29,738 bases of DNA from Blastocatellia bacterium UBA7656 (GTDB lineage: Bacteria > Acidobacteriota > Blastocatellia > UBA7656). The notes below the pieces were generated by a model, which worked only from the letters and a program-made list of their open reading frames with translations, made no database searches and was not told the origin of the DNA. How positions within the stretch are numbered: the stretch's first letter is position 1; the number at the start of each line of letters is the position of its first letter. Shown here piece by piece: positions 1-8,640 of this stretch. Location of the stretch: positions 1-29,738 of the forward strand of contig DLHY01000125.1 in NCBI GenBank assembly GCA_002483445.1, in the 5' to 3' direction. The translations under genes were made by a program, and so were the position numbers.

Positions 1-8
1 TGTTCTAC
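1..8. repeat. Probable tail of a GCTGGCAGCC palindromic repeat cut by the window edge
   Basis: The first eight bases (TGTTCTAC) match the last eight bases of the 44-bp repeat copies ending at 5462 and 12913. The next bases (ATCAC) also resemble those after the 5462 copy (ATTAC). The rest of the element would lie left of the window, so this is suggestive only. Positions 9-279 hold no gene I can support. They contain a short hairpin with arms GCAATCTT and AAGATTGC near position 90-106. Confidence 0.3.
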
Positions 9-279
9 ATCACCGACTCCTCAGAAGAAGTGGCGCAAGACGAGTTTGCGTGGTTCAAATTTTCGTACTTTCAGGGTGTGCAATCTTGAAGATTGCGCTG
101 CATCAAAAACTCCTTTGTAGTCATCGTTCTCAACTCTACTCGTTGCCGGATGCAGGCAATGGCGTTGCTGTCCTTCCGGCTTCGCCGCGCTTTTCCATAA
201 TCTGTCTGACTTCGCCCGTCGGATCGTTCTCCACGCGCCGTGTCGCGTCGAAGCGATCAATGCGCGACGTGATCGCTGA

Positions 280-1473
280 TCATTTCTTCTTCTGCTTTGC
301 CAGATATGATTTCGCCTGCTGACCGACTATCTCCACCAGATTGCCCATAGCTACATGAACGTCAATGAGGTGCAACCCCCAATCAGCCTGCACCTGCCCG
401 CCGACGACCACATCGCCGACGATGTCATCAGTTCGCGGGTCTTTTGGATCTCCATGAACTTTGACCGCTAAGTAAGAGCCATTCCCATTCGACACGCATT
501 CGGCAGTCAGCAGACCGGGGACGCTGACGAATGGCGTGCTGATCGTCTGCGCAGGAGTGACCCACGGTTTAGGCTCCGATGACGATCCGAGGCTGCGACC
601 AGCAGCAGCAAGATAAGCGTGAAGCGCGCCGCTTCCGCCGCCCAGCGCCGCCGGGTTCACGCAGGCGGCAACCATCTCTTTATTCGCCACGCGACCAAAC
701 CTGCTGTTGGCGGGCGGCGGGACGTTCTCGCGAAATGTAGCGTAAGCGATCACACATCCTGTTTGCGATGCTGAATGACAGAGCGGAACATTCTGGAATG
801 CGCCGCCGACATCCTTGCCCTTTGGCACAGGCAGACTCGTTCCCAAAAGCAAAGCGGAAATGAGACGCTCCTGAACGGGTTTGCCATCGATCTCGTTTCG
901 AACCAGTTGCGTCAATACGCCCGACCCTTGGGAATGGCCGATCAGCACTACGCCGCGTCCCTGATTGTCGTGTTCGAGGTAATGCTTCCACGCATCGACC
1001 ACGTCGTTGTAGCCGAGCGCGCGATCAACCGTCATCGGCCTGCCCGCGATTCCGGCGCGCAATGCCGTGAGCGTAACCTGCCTGTAGAGCGGCGCAAAGA
1101 CGCGGCACTGCGAGCCGAAACGAGCGAACTGCGCGCGAATCACCGCCAACTCTTCAGGCCCAGCATTCATGTCCGAGTTGGGCGTCGCATCGTTTGAAAC
1201 AGTCGGGTAAACATAGAAGCAATCAATCGGCGCTTTCGCATTCGGCGACCACTTCTCTGTTGTGAGCTTGCCATTGGCCTGAACGATTGTAGTCGTCAGA
1301 TCGACCGCGCAGGCATCCTGACGGCCCGGACGACAGAGCCAAGACTCTGATTTGTTGTAATCGTTTTTCGCGGCTGGGGGCGTGGATTGAGTCGTCGACT
1401 GAGCCAGACATTTTTCGCCAACAGAGAGGCCCGCGACTAAAGCTGAAGTGATAAGGATGAAGCGTCGTAACAT
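280..1473 (-). CDS. Exported DUF3089-family alpha/beta hydrolase (lipase-like)
   Basis: This is a predicted secreted serine hydrolase of the DUF3089 family, whose members resemble lysophospholipases or esterases. The start at 1473 is preferred over a longer frame opening at 1641, because AAAGGA sits five bases upstream and the protein then begins with a Sec signal peptide (MLRRF, a hydrophobic stretch, ending near AQ at residue 25). The typical family opening (NYDYNKSESWLCRPG-like) is at residues 37-50. The nucleophile elbow GHSQGS places Ser181 as the catalytic serine, and the late GLHLIDVH segment probably supplies the catalytic His. The product is 397 residues. It is the last gene of the minus-strand cluster and sits 250 bp after the neighbouring hydrolase, so it may have its own promoter. 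Substrate is unknown. Confidence 0.88.
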   Translation of the reverse strand: MLRRFILITSALVAGLSVGEKCLAQSTTQSTPPAAKNDYNKSESWLCRPGRQDACAVDLTTTIVQANGKLTTEKWSPNAKAPIDCFYVYPTVSNDATPNSDMNAGPEELAVIRAQFARFGSQCRVFAPLYRQVTLTALRAGIAGRPMTVDRALGYNDVVDAWKHYLEHDNQGRGVVLIGHSQGSGVLTQLVRNEIDGKPVQERLISALLLGTSLPVPKGKDVGGAFQNVPLCHSASQTGCVIAYATFRENVPPPANSRFGRVANKEMVAACVNPAALGGGSGALHAYLAAAGRSLGSSSEPKPWVTPAQTISTPFVSVPGLLTAECVSNGNGSYLAVKVHGDPKDPRTDDIVGDVVVGGQVQADWGLHLIDVHVAMGNLVEIVGQQAKSYLAKQKKK

Positions 1474-1541
1474 GTTTTTCCTTTCGTGTTCCTGTAGAGC
1501 TTGCGTTCTGTCAACATAGCTGACCGGTTTTGTCGTGGCGA

Positions 1542-1607
1542 TCAGCGGCGCTGTTGAAATCGCTCGATGAAGTCGAGTTGATCTTTGAGCAAATGATTGC
1601 GCAACAT
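1542..1607 (-). CDS. Possible 21-residue leader peptide
   Basis: A short open frame begins with ATG at 1607 behind a strong Shine-Dalgarno (GGAGGGGA, five bases before the start) and ends at TGA 1542. It encodes MLRNHLLKDQLDFIERFQQRR minus its last residue as written here, an amphipathic peptide with no signal sequence. It lies in the 250-bp spacer upstream of the DUF3089 hydrolase, so it could be a regulatory upstream frame or a genuine small protein. Only the ribosome-binding site supports it. It could also be chance, or the remnant of a larger gene. Confidence 0.28.
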   Translation of the reverse strand: MLRNHLLKDQLDFIERFQQRR

Positions 1608-1723
1608 GGGAATCCCCTCCGTCAGGTTTGATCGTCAACATGAGCAGCGCGAATTTTTTTCGTTATGCTCGGATGAAAGTCTGCTCTACTGCTCAGTACC
1701 TTTTTCAAACGGCATCGGGTTAC

Positions 1724-2602
1724 TTATTTCTTAGGGTCGTTGGCGTTGATGAATTTGACGACCGTTTCAAGATACTCCTGCGGCATATAGCCCGCCATGA
1801 TGGCCGTCAGGTGCGACTTTCCGGGCAGCACGACGTTTGTGAAATTTCTCAACTCGCGGTGCATTCGCACGGTCTTCGCCAATGGCCGATCATATTCGCC
1901 GTTGACGGCCATCACGGGAAACGTGATCCGGGTCAGATCGAGTTGCGGCCCCGCGGGCTGTGTGCGCGCGGCGTTAGCGAGCGCGGCCCGCTGCTGCTCC
2001 TGCCTCTGTTGTAATTGTTTCGCCAGTTCCTCGACCGTAATTCCCAGATCAGACGCGCGCTTCGCTCTCAACTTTCCGCTCGCTTCATCTTCCTGCCTAT
2101 CGCGCCCCTCTTTGTCTTTAGGCAGTTTCGCTCTCCATTCCGGGTCCGTCTCCTGAATGCCCGAACCGCCGAAGCCAGCGGTGATGAAACGATCCGGCAC
2201 CAGAGCCATCAATCGCCCGACAATGCCTCCGCCCATCGAATAGCCGTGAAAGTGCGCTTTCTGAATCTTGAGATGATCCATCATTTCTATCACGTCTTCA
2301 GCCCGACCCGGCCCCATCGGCTGCGGCTTGTCGCTCAATCCATGGTTGCGGCAATCAATCGCCACGACCATGTGATTTTTCGCCAGCGCATCAGCAATGC
2401 CGTTTGAGAACCAGTTGCCCTCCGCGCTGCCCGTGTAGCCGTGAATGAGTATGACCGGCACGCCCTTGCCTTTGACCATGTAGTGAATCTTCACTCCGTC
2501 CGATGTCTTGAAAAAGTTATGCGAAGGTTTATCCTGAGCGAAGCTGACGCCCACCGTCATCACTGTGAAGAGCGCGATTGAAAAAATATTTCGTCGCATC
2601 AT
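1724..2602 (-). CDS. Exported alpha/beta-fold hydrolase
   Basis: A 292-residue alpha/beta hydrolase with a Sec signal peptide (MMRRNIFSIALFTVMTVGV then SFAQ). The oxyanion segment LIHGYTG is near residue 52, and the elbow HGYSMGGG gives Ser122 as nucleophile. NGEYD (Asp238) and GKSH (His264) complete a plausible catalytic triad. A charged, Gln-rich helical insertion spans roughly 150-215, where family members carry the lid. The start is supported by AGGGAGG about six bases upstream. It follows the molybdenum hydroxylase large-subunit gene by 98 bp on the same strand. The reaction is probably ester or lactone hydrolysis, but the substrate cannot be read from sequence. Confidence 0.9.
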   Translation of the reverse strand: MMRRNIFSIALFTVMTVGVSFAQDKPSHNFFKTSDGVKIHYMVKGKGVPVILIHGYTGSAEGNWFSNGIADALAKNHMVVAIDCRNHGLSDKPQPMGPGRAEDVIEMMDHLKIQKAHFHGYSMGGGIVGRLMALVPDRFITAGFGGSGIQETDPEWRAKLPKDKEGRDRQEDEASGKLRAKRASDLGITVEELAKQLQQRQEQQRAALANAARTQPAGPQLDLTRITFPVMAVNGEYDRPLAKTVRMHRELRNFTNVVLPGKSHLTAIMAGYMPQEYLETVVKFINANDPKK

Positions 2603-2653
2603 TTCATGCCTCCCTGAGTTGGCAAATGGTTATCACGTTTTCTAATTCTGCGC

Positions 2654-2671
2654 GGCTGAAATTCTTCAGCC
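2654..2671. repeat. Short hairpin 3' of iorB-like gene
   Basis: GGCTGAA (2654-2660), a four-base loop and TTCAGCC (2665-2671) form a perfect seven-bp stem, 30 bases beyond the stop of the molybdenum hydroxylase gene. There is no T-tract on the minus strand, so it looks more like a REP-type hairpin than a classic intrinsic terminator. Confidence 0.4.
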
Positions 2672-2700
2672 CTCGTGCGGCTCGTCGCTTCGGCTCTCGA

Positions 2701-4929
2701 TCACACAAGCTTGTGCTTGCGGAGCGGCAACTCCCGAATGCGCTTCCCCGTAGCGGCGAATATGGCGTTACAGATCGCAGGCGGAATGGGCGGCACTCCC
2801 GGCTCGCCTACTCCGGCTGGCGGCGCGTCGCTCTGCACGATATGCACGCGCGTTTCAATCGGAGCTTCATTGATTCGCGCTACCCGATAATCGTGAAAGT
2901 TGGACTGCTCGATCTCACCGCCAGCCGCCGTGATCTCGCCCATTAGCGCGAGGCTTGCGCCAAACACTGCCGCCCCTTCGAACTGCGCCTTCACGCGATC
3001 AGGATTGATCACCCGGCCAGCATCCAGCGCAACATCGACGCGCGGAATCCGAATCTTTCCCGTCGCATCGACTTCGACCTCGACCACCGTGGCAACATAA
3101 GTCAGAAAACTGTAATGCGCGGCTACCCCTAGCGCGCGCCCCTTTGCCGGTTTCCTCTTCGCCCAGCCGGAAGCCGCAGCGGCCATCTCGATCACGTTGC
3201 GCAGGCGGCCCGTCTCAAGCGGATATTTTTCCGCAAGCCTGCCGCGGGCAGCCACATCGACTTTGCGCGGCTGACCGACAAGGTCGAGCAGATATTCGAC
3301 CCTGTCGCGTTTTGCCAGATGCGCCAGTTCATCGACGAAAGAATGAATGGCGAAGGCGTGCTGGATATTGGCCACTGAGCGCAGCCACCCGATGCGCACG
3401 TGATGCTGTGCCGGGCCGTTTTCCGCTCGCTGGTTCGGGATATCGAAAGGCACGTTAGTCCATCCCATCCCCAACTCGCCCCCGCTGGCCGAAGCCGTCG
3501 CCGCGTTGAACGTCGTCATCATCGAAGGAAACGCGCACCGTTGCAGCCAAGCCGTTGGGCGACCTTTCTCGTCGAGCGCGGCCTTCATATACATAGCCGA
3601 GACGGTGTGATAATAATCGAAGCGAATGTCATCTTCGCGAGTCCACGTTACCTTGACCGGCTTGCCTACCGATTTCGACAGCAACGCCGCTTCCGCGACA
3701 TAATCAGGTTTGGACTTGCGCCCGAAGCCGCCGCCGAGAAGGGTGACGTGGCATTCGACATTTTTTTTATCGATGCCGAGCGCGGCTGCAACCGTGTCCT
3801 GCACAGCCTGCGGATTCTGCGTCGCAGCGTAGATCAACGCCTTGCCGTCCCTGACGTGGGCCACTGCCGCGGGCGGTTCCATCGGCGCGTGCGCCAGATG
3901 AGGAACATAATATTCGGCCTCGTGCGTTTTGCCGCCCTTAGCGAATTCCGCGTCGACATCGCCCACATTGCGCACGGCCCTTTGCGGCTTGCGAACGGTT
4001 TCGATCAACTGCTGCTTGTAGCTCGTTGAATCGTAGCTGGCATTCGCGCCTGGTTCCCATTCGACCTTGAGACGCTCGCGGCCCTGCATCGCGGCCCACG
4101 TGTTACTGGCGATCACCGCCACACCGCCCAACGGCTTGAATCCATGCGGCGGCTTGAAGCCTTCGATCACTACAGTCCGCTCGACCCCAGGCACCTTGCG
4201 CGCTTCCTGATCGTCGAAACTTTTCAGCTTTCCGCCAAGCACAGGCGACCGCTCAATCGCGGCGTACACCATTCCCTCGATCTGCGCATCGATGCCGAAG
4301 ATGCCTTTTCCTGAGCATAAATCTTCGCGGTCAACGATAGGCATATCTTTGCCGATGTAGCGATACTCTGCCGAAGACTTGAAACTCAACTCTTCTCGCT
4401 TGGGCGCAGGCTGCTGCGCCGCGGGCGCAGCCAGTTCGCCGTAGCCGAGTTGTCGTTTGCTGCTCTTATGCACCACTTGATGGTTCTGCGCTTTGCACTC
4501 CGAGACCGGCACGCCCCATTTTGCTGCCGCCGCCCGTTCCAGCATCAAACGCGCGCTGGCCCCCGCCTCGCGCATAGCGTCATAAAAATCGCGTATCGAA
4601 CATGAGCCGTCTGTGTTTTGCGAGCCGTACTTCGCATCGCCGATGGCCTGCTCTACTTTCACCCGCTTCCAGTCCGCGTCCAACTCTTCGGCGGCGATGG
4701 TCGGCAGGACCGAGCGTATTCCAGTACCCATCTCAGAACGATGAGCCATTATTATCACCGTGCCGTCAGTCTCCACGCCCAGATAAACGCTCGGATGCCA
4801 CGCAGCCTTATCGACATCGCCTGAGACCATAGCTTCAACAGGCAGCACTCGCGCGACCAGAACCAAAGCCGAGGCTGAAAACATGCTGCCTAAAAAGGCG
4901 CGACGATTGATCACTTCGACTCGATTCAT
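2701..4929 (-). CDS. Tat-exported xanthine dehydrogenase-family molybdopterin-binding subunit (IorB-like)
   Basis: Large catalytic subunit of a molybdenum hydroxylase, closest in architecture to isoquinoline 1-oxidoreductase beta subunits and periplasmic aldehyde oxidases. It has 742 residues from ATG 4929, typical for the family. The start is fixed by an ATGA overlap with the upstream 2Fe-2S subunit. The N-terminus has a twin-arginine signal (NRRAFLG then a hydrophobic stretch), so the folded cofactor-loaded complex is probably exported by Tat. Molybdopterin contacts include the GGGFGRK segment, and the C-terminal GVGEPGVPPI motif provides the catalytic Glu (about residue 709). Expected reaction: hydroxylation of an aldehyde or N-heterocycle using water, with electrons leaving through the 2Fe-2S subunit to cytochrome c. 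The native substrate is unknown. Confidence 0.93.
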   Translation of the reverse strand: MNRVEVINRRAFLGSMFSASALVLVARVLPVEAMVSGDVDKAAWHPSVYLGVETDGTVIIMAHRSEMGTGIRSVLPTIAAEELDADWKRVKVEQAIGDAKYGSQNTDGSCSIRDFYDAMREAGASARLMLERAAAAKWGVPVSECKAQNHQVVHKSSKRQLGYGELAAPAAQQPAPKREELSFKSSAEYRYIGKDMPIVDREDLCSGKGIFGIDAQIEGMVYAAIERSPVLGGKLKSFDDQEARKVPGVERTVVIEGFKPPHGFKPLGGVAVIASNTWAAMQGRERLKVEWEPGANASYDSTSYKQQLIETVRKPQRAVRNVGDVDAEFAKGGKTHEAEYYVPHLAHAPMEPPAAVAHVRDGKALIYAATQNPQAVQDTVAAALGIDKKNVECHVTLLGGGFGRKSKPDYVAEAALLSKSVGKPVKVTWTREDDIRFDYYHTVSAMYMKAALDEKGRPTAWLQRCAFPSMMTTFNAATASASGGELGMGWTNVPFDIPNQRAENGPAQHHVRIGWLRSVANIQHAFAIHSFVDELAHLAKRDRVEYLLDLVGQPRKVDVAARGRLAEKYPLETGRLRNVIEMAAAASGWAKRKPAKGRALGVAAHYSFLTYVATVVEVEVDATGKIRIPRVDVALDAGRVINPDRVKAQFEGAAVFGASLALMGEITAAGGEIEQSNFHDYRVARINEAPIETRVHIVQSDAPPAGVGEPGVPPIPPAICNAIFAATGKRIRELPLRKHKLV

Positions 4930-5387
4930 TGTTTCACCTCCGCTGCCTGTTTGATCGCCTGTCTGATGCGCTGATAGGTGCCGCATCGGCAGATGTTGCC
5001 GCGCATCGCCGTGTCGATATCAGAGTCCGTTGGTTTGGGCTTTTGACGAAGCAGCGCAGCCGCCTGCATGATTTGCCCGCTCTGGCAATAACCGCACTGC
5101 GAAACGTTGACTTGAATCCACGCCTTCTGCAAAGGATGGCTGTGGTCGGAAGATAGACCTTCGATGGTGACGATCTTTTTGCCGGCCACGGATGAAACCG
5201 GCGTGACGCATGAGCGAATGGCTTCGCCGTTGATATGAACGGTGCAGGCTCCGCACTGAGCCATGCCGCAGCCGAACTTGGTGCCTGTAAGACTGAGCGT
5301 GTCGCGCAGAACCCACAGCAGCGGCATGTCGGGGCTGACTTCGACAGAAAGTTCTTTCCCGTTGACGTTGATTTTGATGGCAGTCAC
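4926..5387 (-). CDS. (2Fe-2S)-binding small subunit of molybdenum hydroxylase (IorA-like)
   Basis: A 153-residue electron-transfer subunit with two iron-sulfur clusters. The plant-type cluster uses Cys40, Cys45, Cys48 and Cys60 (CGMAQCGAC followed by a fourth Cys). The C-terminal helical domain carries the second cluster with Cys98, Cys101, Cys133 and Cys135 (CGYC and CRC). This is the standard pattern of the xanthine dehydrogenase family. The start is GTG at 5387, supported by GAGGAG seven bases upstream. It overlaps the large subunit by four bases (ATGA), which implies translational coupling and one complex. It has no signal sequence of its own, so it probably travels with the Tat signal of its partner. 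Confidence 0.95.
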   Translation of the reverse strand: MTAIKINVNGKELSVEVSPDMPLLWVLRDTLSLTGTKFGCGMAQCGACTVHINGEAIRSCVTPVSSVAGKKIVTIEGLSSDHSHPLQKAWIQVNVSQCGYCQSGQIMQAAALLRQKPKPTDSDIDTAMRGNICRCGTYQRIRQAIKQAAEVKQ

Positions 5388-5418
5388 TGACGTACTCCTC
5401 TGGCAAACAGTTTTCAGT

Positions 5419-5462
5419 TTTTCATCATTTCAGCGCGTGAACAGGCTGGCAGCCTGTTCTAC
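5419..5462. repeat. 44-bp palindromic repeat, GCTGGCAGCC family, copy 1
   Basis: The core at 5439-5459 is a near-perfect palindrome: ten-base arms GAACAGGCTG and CAGCCTGTTC around one central base. The full 44-bp unit matches 12870-12913 at 39 of 44 positions. It starts immediately 3' of the PQQ dehydrogenase stop codon (5464) and ends before iorA, so it could stabilise or end the upstream part of the transcript. It resembles REP-type elements. Confidence 0.8.
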
Positions 5463-5463
5463 A

Positions 5464-7533
5464 TTACGGCAGGCGCAGCGCGATAAGCTGAGGAGTATCT
5501 CCGCCAACTGTCAGCGCGATGTATTGTTTACCTGCGAGCATATAAGTCATCGGCGTGCCTATCGCCCCTCCCGGCAAAGCGACCCACCCGACTGCTTTGC
5601 CTGTGGCTTTGTCGTAAGCCACAAGCTTTGGGCCTTCCGTCGTATCCGATTCCGTCACCGCTCCGTCCATAGCCTGAATCAAAAGCGTCTTGGTCAGCAG
5701 CGGCCCTTTGGCTCCGCCTCCGCCCAGCGGCGGCAACTTCACTCCCTTGAGCAATGGATGATTGCGAATGCGCGAAGCCCCCATTCCAGTCGGCGTCATC
5801 CATACGTGCTGCCCCTTGTTCAAATCAATCGCTGTCATCCGCGAATAAGGAGGCTTGAAGAGCGGCAACCCCTGCGGGCCGCGAGGCACTTCACCGCCTA
5901 CCTTGTGCGTGTAGCGAACCGTTCCGCCCTTCTCAGGATCAGGCGTGTAAAAATGAATAGTCGAAGTGCCGTTGCGCGATGGCACATAAAGAATGCCTGT
6001 CTCAGGATCGATGGCTGCTCCCTGCCAGTTCGCCCCTCCCCCTTCGCCCGGTCTCGAAATCGTCCCCTTAGTGCCGCCCTCCGTATCGAGCGAGGGAGGA
6101 GTGAAGAGCGGCCCTATGCGAAATTTCTTTATCGTCTGCAACGCTTCGGCCCGCAGTTCAGGTGTGAAATCGATCAGGTCATCTATCGATACGCCCTGAT
6201 ATTCGAAAGGCGCGGGTCTGGTCGGAAAAGGCTGAGTCGGAGACGCGCGCTCGCCCGGAACATCAGAGGGCGGTACTGCGCGCTCTTCAATCGGCCACAC
6301 AGGTTTTCCCGTCACTCGATCAAAGACGAAACAAAATCCCTGCTTCGTTACCTGCGCGACCGCTTTGATACGCTTTCCATCAACGGTGATGTCTATCAAA
6401 TTTGGCGCAGCCGGATTGTCATAATCCCAAAGCCCGTGATGAACCATCTGAAAATGCCAGACGCGACGGCCCGTCTCCACGTCGAGGCATACAAGGCTTT
6501 CGGCGAACAGATTATTTCCCAATCGATGGCCGCCGTAAAAATCATTCGTCGGCGTGCCAGTCGGGAGATAGACAAACCCAAGCTCATCATCTGCGCTCAT
6601 CATCGACCAGACGTTGGTGTTGCCCGTATATTTCCACGAATCCTGCTCCCACGTCTCGACGCCGAACTCGCCTTCGCGGGGGACGGTATGAAAAACCCAT
6701 TTCGGTTTGCCCGTGACGACATCGAACGCCTGAACATCGCCCGGAGGCGCTTCTTTCGTTATGCGACGATCCGCAATCGCGGAACCGACGATGACCGTGT
6801 TACGACACACAACGGGCGGAGAAGTTACGGAATAGGTCAGCGCGTTGAGATAGTCGCGGTCTTTGCGCGAGGCGCGCGGAATATTTTTCATCAAATCGAC
6901 GCGCCCCTGCTCTCCGAAGTCGCGACAGGGCCGCCCCGTCTTGGCATCGACTGCGATCAAGTAACCGTCGCCGGTTCCCCAAAGAATCCTCGATTGCGCG
7001 CCGTCGCTCCAGTAAGCCGCGCCGCGATGATTCCACTGAAAGCTCATCGTCGGCGTTCCCGTCTCATAGCTTTTGGGATTGTAGACCCAGACGGTTTCGC
7101 CCGTAGCCGCATCAATGCCTACGGCCTGAGACAGAGGCGTGACCAGATAGAGCATACCGCCGACCATCAAAGGAGTGGCCTTGAGCGCGTCGTTCCACGG
7201 GGGGCGTTTTTCTCGCCACCGAGTGGGATTATCTTTCTGAAGGTCTTCGAAGATGTTGTCGGCCTTCGCCCACCATTCTCCGCCGGAAACATTTTTGCTC
7301 AACGTTTCATCGACCGACTTCCACGCCCACGCGATTTGCAGTTTTGAAAAGTTGTCGCGGTTGATCTGATCGAGCGGCGAGTATTTTGCGCTCGTGTTAT
7401 CGCCGCCGTAGCTGGGCCATTCGCCCGTCGTTTTGCCGTTTTCGGCAAGGCTTGAAATATTCGAGAGAGCAAGCGCGAGGCAGATGAGCGCAGCCCATTG
7501 AGAGATTCGGCGAAAGATCATTCGATGATTCAT
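5464..7533 (-). CDS. Exported PQQ-dependent dehydrogenase (quinoprotein glucose/alcohol dehydrogenase type), paralogue 1
   Basis: An eight-bladed propeller quinoprotein that oxidises alcohols or sugars in the periplasm with pyrroloquinoline quinone. The N-terminal propeller motif EWPSYGGDNTSAKYSPLDQI, repeated AxDxxTGxxxW blades (for example IDAATGETVWVYNPKS), the NLFAESLVCLD segment and MVHHGLWDYD are diagnostic of glucose dehydrogenase-like members. A Sec signal peptide follows MIFRR. The start is uncertain: GTG 7563 (seven bases after the cytochrome stop), ATG 7533 (used here) and ATG 7521 are all in frame. Unlike paralogue 2 it has a tryptophan-rich insertion after the first blade (GGEWWAKADNIFEDLQ). 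The adjacent cytochrome c is its likely electron acceptor. Confidence 0.92.
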   Translation of the reverse strand: MNHRMIFRRISQWAALICLALALSNISSLAENGKTTGEWPSYGGDNTSAKYSPLDQINRDNFSKLQIAWAWKSVDETLSKNVSGGEWWAKADNIFEDLQKDNPTRWREKRPPWNDALKATPLMVGGMLYLVTPLSQAVGIDAATGETVWVYNPKSYETGTPTMSFQWNHRGAAYWSDGAQSRILWGTGDGYLIAVDAKTGRPCRDFGEQGRVDLMKNIPRASRKDRDYLNALTYSVTSPPVVCRNTVIVGSAIADRRITKEAPPGDVQAFDVVTGKPKWVFHTVPREGEFGVETWEQDSWKYTGNTNVWSMMSADDELGFVYLPTGTPTNDFYGGHRLGNNLFAESLVCLDVETGRRVWHFQMVHHGLWDYDNPAAPNLIDITVDGKRIKAVAQVTKQGFCFVFDRVTGKPVWPIEERAVPPSDVPGERASPTQPFPTRPAPFEYQGVSIDDLIDFTPELRAEALQTIKKFRIGPLFTPPSLDTEGGTKGTISRPGEGGGANWQGAAIDPETGILYVPSRNGTSTIHFYTPDPEKGGTVRYTHKVGGEVPRGPQGLPLFKPPYSRMTAIDLNKGQHVWMTPTGMGASRIRNHPLLKGVKLPPLGGGGAKGPLLTKTLLIQAMDGAVTESDTTEGPKLVAYDKATGKAVGWVALPGGAIGTPMTYMLAGKQYIALTVGGDTPQLIALRLP

Positions 7534-7570
7534 CTTTCGGCATTCGGCGATTTGGTTCGTCACTGCAATC

Positions 7571-7987
7571 TCACTTATTCGGCTGCTTGGGGCCGAGGCT
7601 TCGAAGGAAGTTGATCAAATGCCACATCTGTTTTTCCGTGAGACGATCTTTGTAGCCTTCCATGTCGGCGCTTGTTCCATCGCGTATGACGACGAATATT
7701 TCGCCGTCGCTTGATCCGTGATCCCACGCCTCATCGACGAGATTCGAAGGCGTGCCACCGGCCAGCGCCATCCCGCCGTCTCCCTTAGCCTGCGGGCCGT
7801 GACACGAAGCGCAATGACGCAGATAAATTTTTCTGCCCTCTTCAATCGAAGCCGCGTCGCTCGGAACAGGATTATTGATCTTCTGCGCCTCCAGGTGGCG
7901 ATGCGGCTCGACGGGGTGCGACTGCTGCCCCGCAATCAAGCCAGCCATCATGAAAACACTCGATACCAAAACCAACCATCGGCGCAT
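7571..7987 (-). CDS. Exported class I cytochrome c
   Basis: A 138-residue monohaem cytochrome c. A Sec signal peptide (MRRWLVLVSSVFMMAGLIAG) is followed by CASCH at residues 59-63. The probable axial Met109 is in the ADMEGYKDRL segment, and the C-terminal helix is MWHLINFLRSL. ATG 7987 is chosen over GTG 7990 because GGAGG sits six bases before it. The gene ends a few bases before the PQQ dehydrogenase, the usual arrangement of a quinoprotein with its cytochrome electron acceptor. A GCTGCCAGCC palindrome lies directly upstream of its ribosome-binding site. Confidence 0.93.
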   Translation of the reverse strand: MRRWLVLVSSVFMMAGLIAGQQSHPVEPHRHLEAQKINNPVPSDAASIEEGRKIYLRHCASCHGPQAKGDGGMALAGGTPSNLVDEAWDHGSSDGEIFVVIRDGTSADMEGYKDRLTEKQMWHLINFLRSLGPKQPNK

Positions 7988-8010
7988 CACGTTCCTCCGA
8001 AAAAGGTACA

Positions 8011-8027
8011 GCAGGCTGCCAGCCTGC
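8011..8027. repeat. GCTGGCAGCC-family palindrome, short copy
   Basis: Arms GCAGGCTG and CAGCCTGC flank a single central C. It lies 20-30 bases upstream of the cytochrome c start. Its flanks (CCTCCGAA...GGTAC) resemble those of the copy at 12836-12864, which also precedes a ribosome-binding site. Confidence 0.7.
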
Positions 8028-8085
8028 GGATTCCCCGATTTTCATATTTTCCCGGTATGCGCAATCTGGCAGTTCGCGCTACCCC

Positions 8086-8532
8086 TTATTCCTCAGACAC
8101 ATCGAAATTCTCGGCCAGATAATCCGCTTCCCTCTCGCGCAGATGCACGAACACTTCATGCACGAGATTGACGATCTTGTTTACTCCGTAAGCCCACTGA
8201 TTATTTTTGACCTTGAGAGCGAGGGAAACTTTTCCGCCTCGATTAGTGCAAACGATCCGAGCGCGTTTCGAATCAACGCGACGATGCAGCGGCAATTCTT
8301 CGTCATATCGCGCTTGCAAAAAATTTTTCAAATCCCGGTGCATAGTCGAGCGCGCAGCAACATTCGGCAGCAGGTTTTTGAATCTCAACTCCTGCTTTTC
8401 GGCATCGAACACGAACTCCACCGGGTGTGGCGTCAGCCATACAAAAGAGAAGGAGCCTGACTTAATCTCGCTGAAGGAGCGAAACACTCCCCGGTCTGCG
8501 TAAGATTGAAGCGAGTCTCTTACAATCTTCAA
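8086..8532 (-). CDS. Conserved hypothetical protein
   Basis: I do not recognise a named family. The body (about 148 residues) looks like a conserved soluble protein: YADRGVFRSFSE near the N-terminus, a FVWLTPHPVEF strand, LPLHRRVDSKRARIVCTNR in the middle, and a C-terminal helix with NLVHEVFVHLRE. No signal peptide or membrane segment is visible. The start chosen is TTG 8532, with GAAGGA about eight bases upstream. ATG 8571 is in frame, but the extra residues would be translated from a tandem repeat, which argues against it. It lies between two exported enzymes of the cluster, yet is itself predicted cytoplasmic. Confidence 0.7.
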   Translation of the reverse strand: MKIVRDSLQSYADRGVFRSFSEIKSGSFSFVWLTPHPVEFVFDAEKQELRFKNLLPNVAARSTMHRDLKNFLQARYDEELPLHRRVDSKRARIVCTNRGGKVSLALKVKNNQWAYGVNKIVNLVHEVFVHLREREADYLAENFDVSEE

Positions 8533-8534
8533 TG

Positions 8535-8640
8535 ATTTTGTCCTTCGTCCTTCGTCCTTTGTCCTTCGCATAGGAGCGATCTTGTTATTAGTCCGTCGTC
8601 CCCCTTGCAAATGACGAATGACAAGGGACAAAGGACAAAT
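8535..8640. repeat. Hairpin element built of TGTCCTT / CGTCCTT words
   Basis: The left arm (8535-8571) consists of tandem seven-base words TTGTCCT and TCGTCCT. The right arm (8611-8640) is the imperfect complement, ending ACAAAGGACAAAT. The element abuts the stop codon of the thiamine-diphosphate enzyme (8640). The GAAGGA used as ribosome-binding site for the 8086-8532 gene lies inside its left arm. Confidence 0.75.

Noticed and set aside
136..279. 47-codon in-frame continuation after the DUF3089 stop
   Set aside because: It is open and looks amphipathic, but the upstream protein already ends normally and no start with a ribosome-binding site is present.
280..1641. Longer N-terminus for the DUF3089 hydrolase
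   Set aside because: The extra 56 residues do not resemble the family, would bury the signal peptide, and lack a ribosome-binding site; 1473 has one.
5263..7347. 694-codon open frame on the plus strand
   Set aside because: It lies opposite the PQQ dehydrogenase and iorA, is rich in Arg and Ser without domain motifs, and the minus-strand genes explain the sequence fully.
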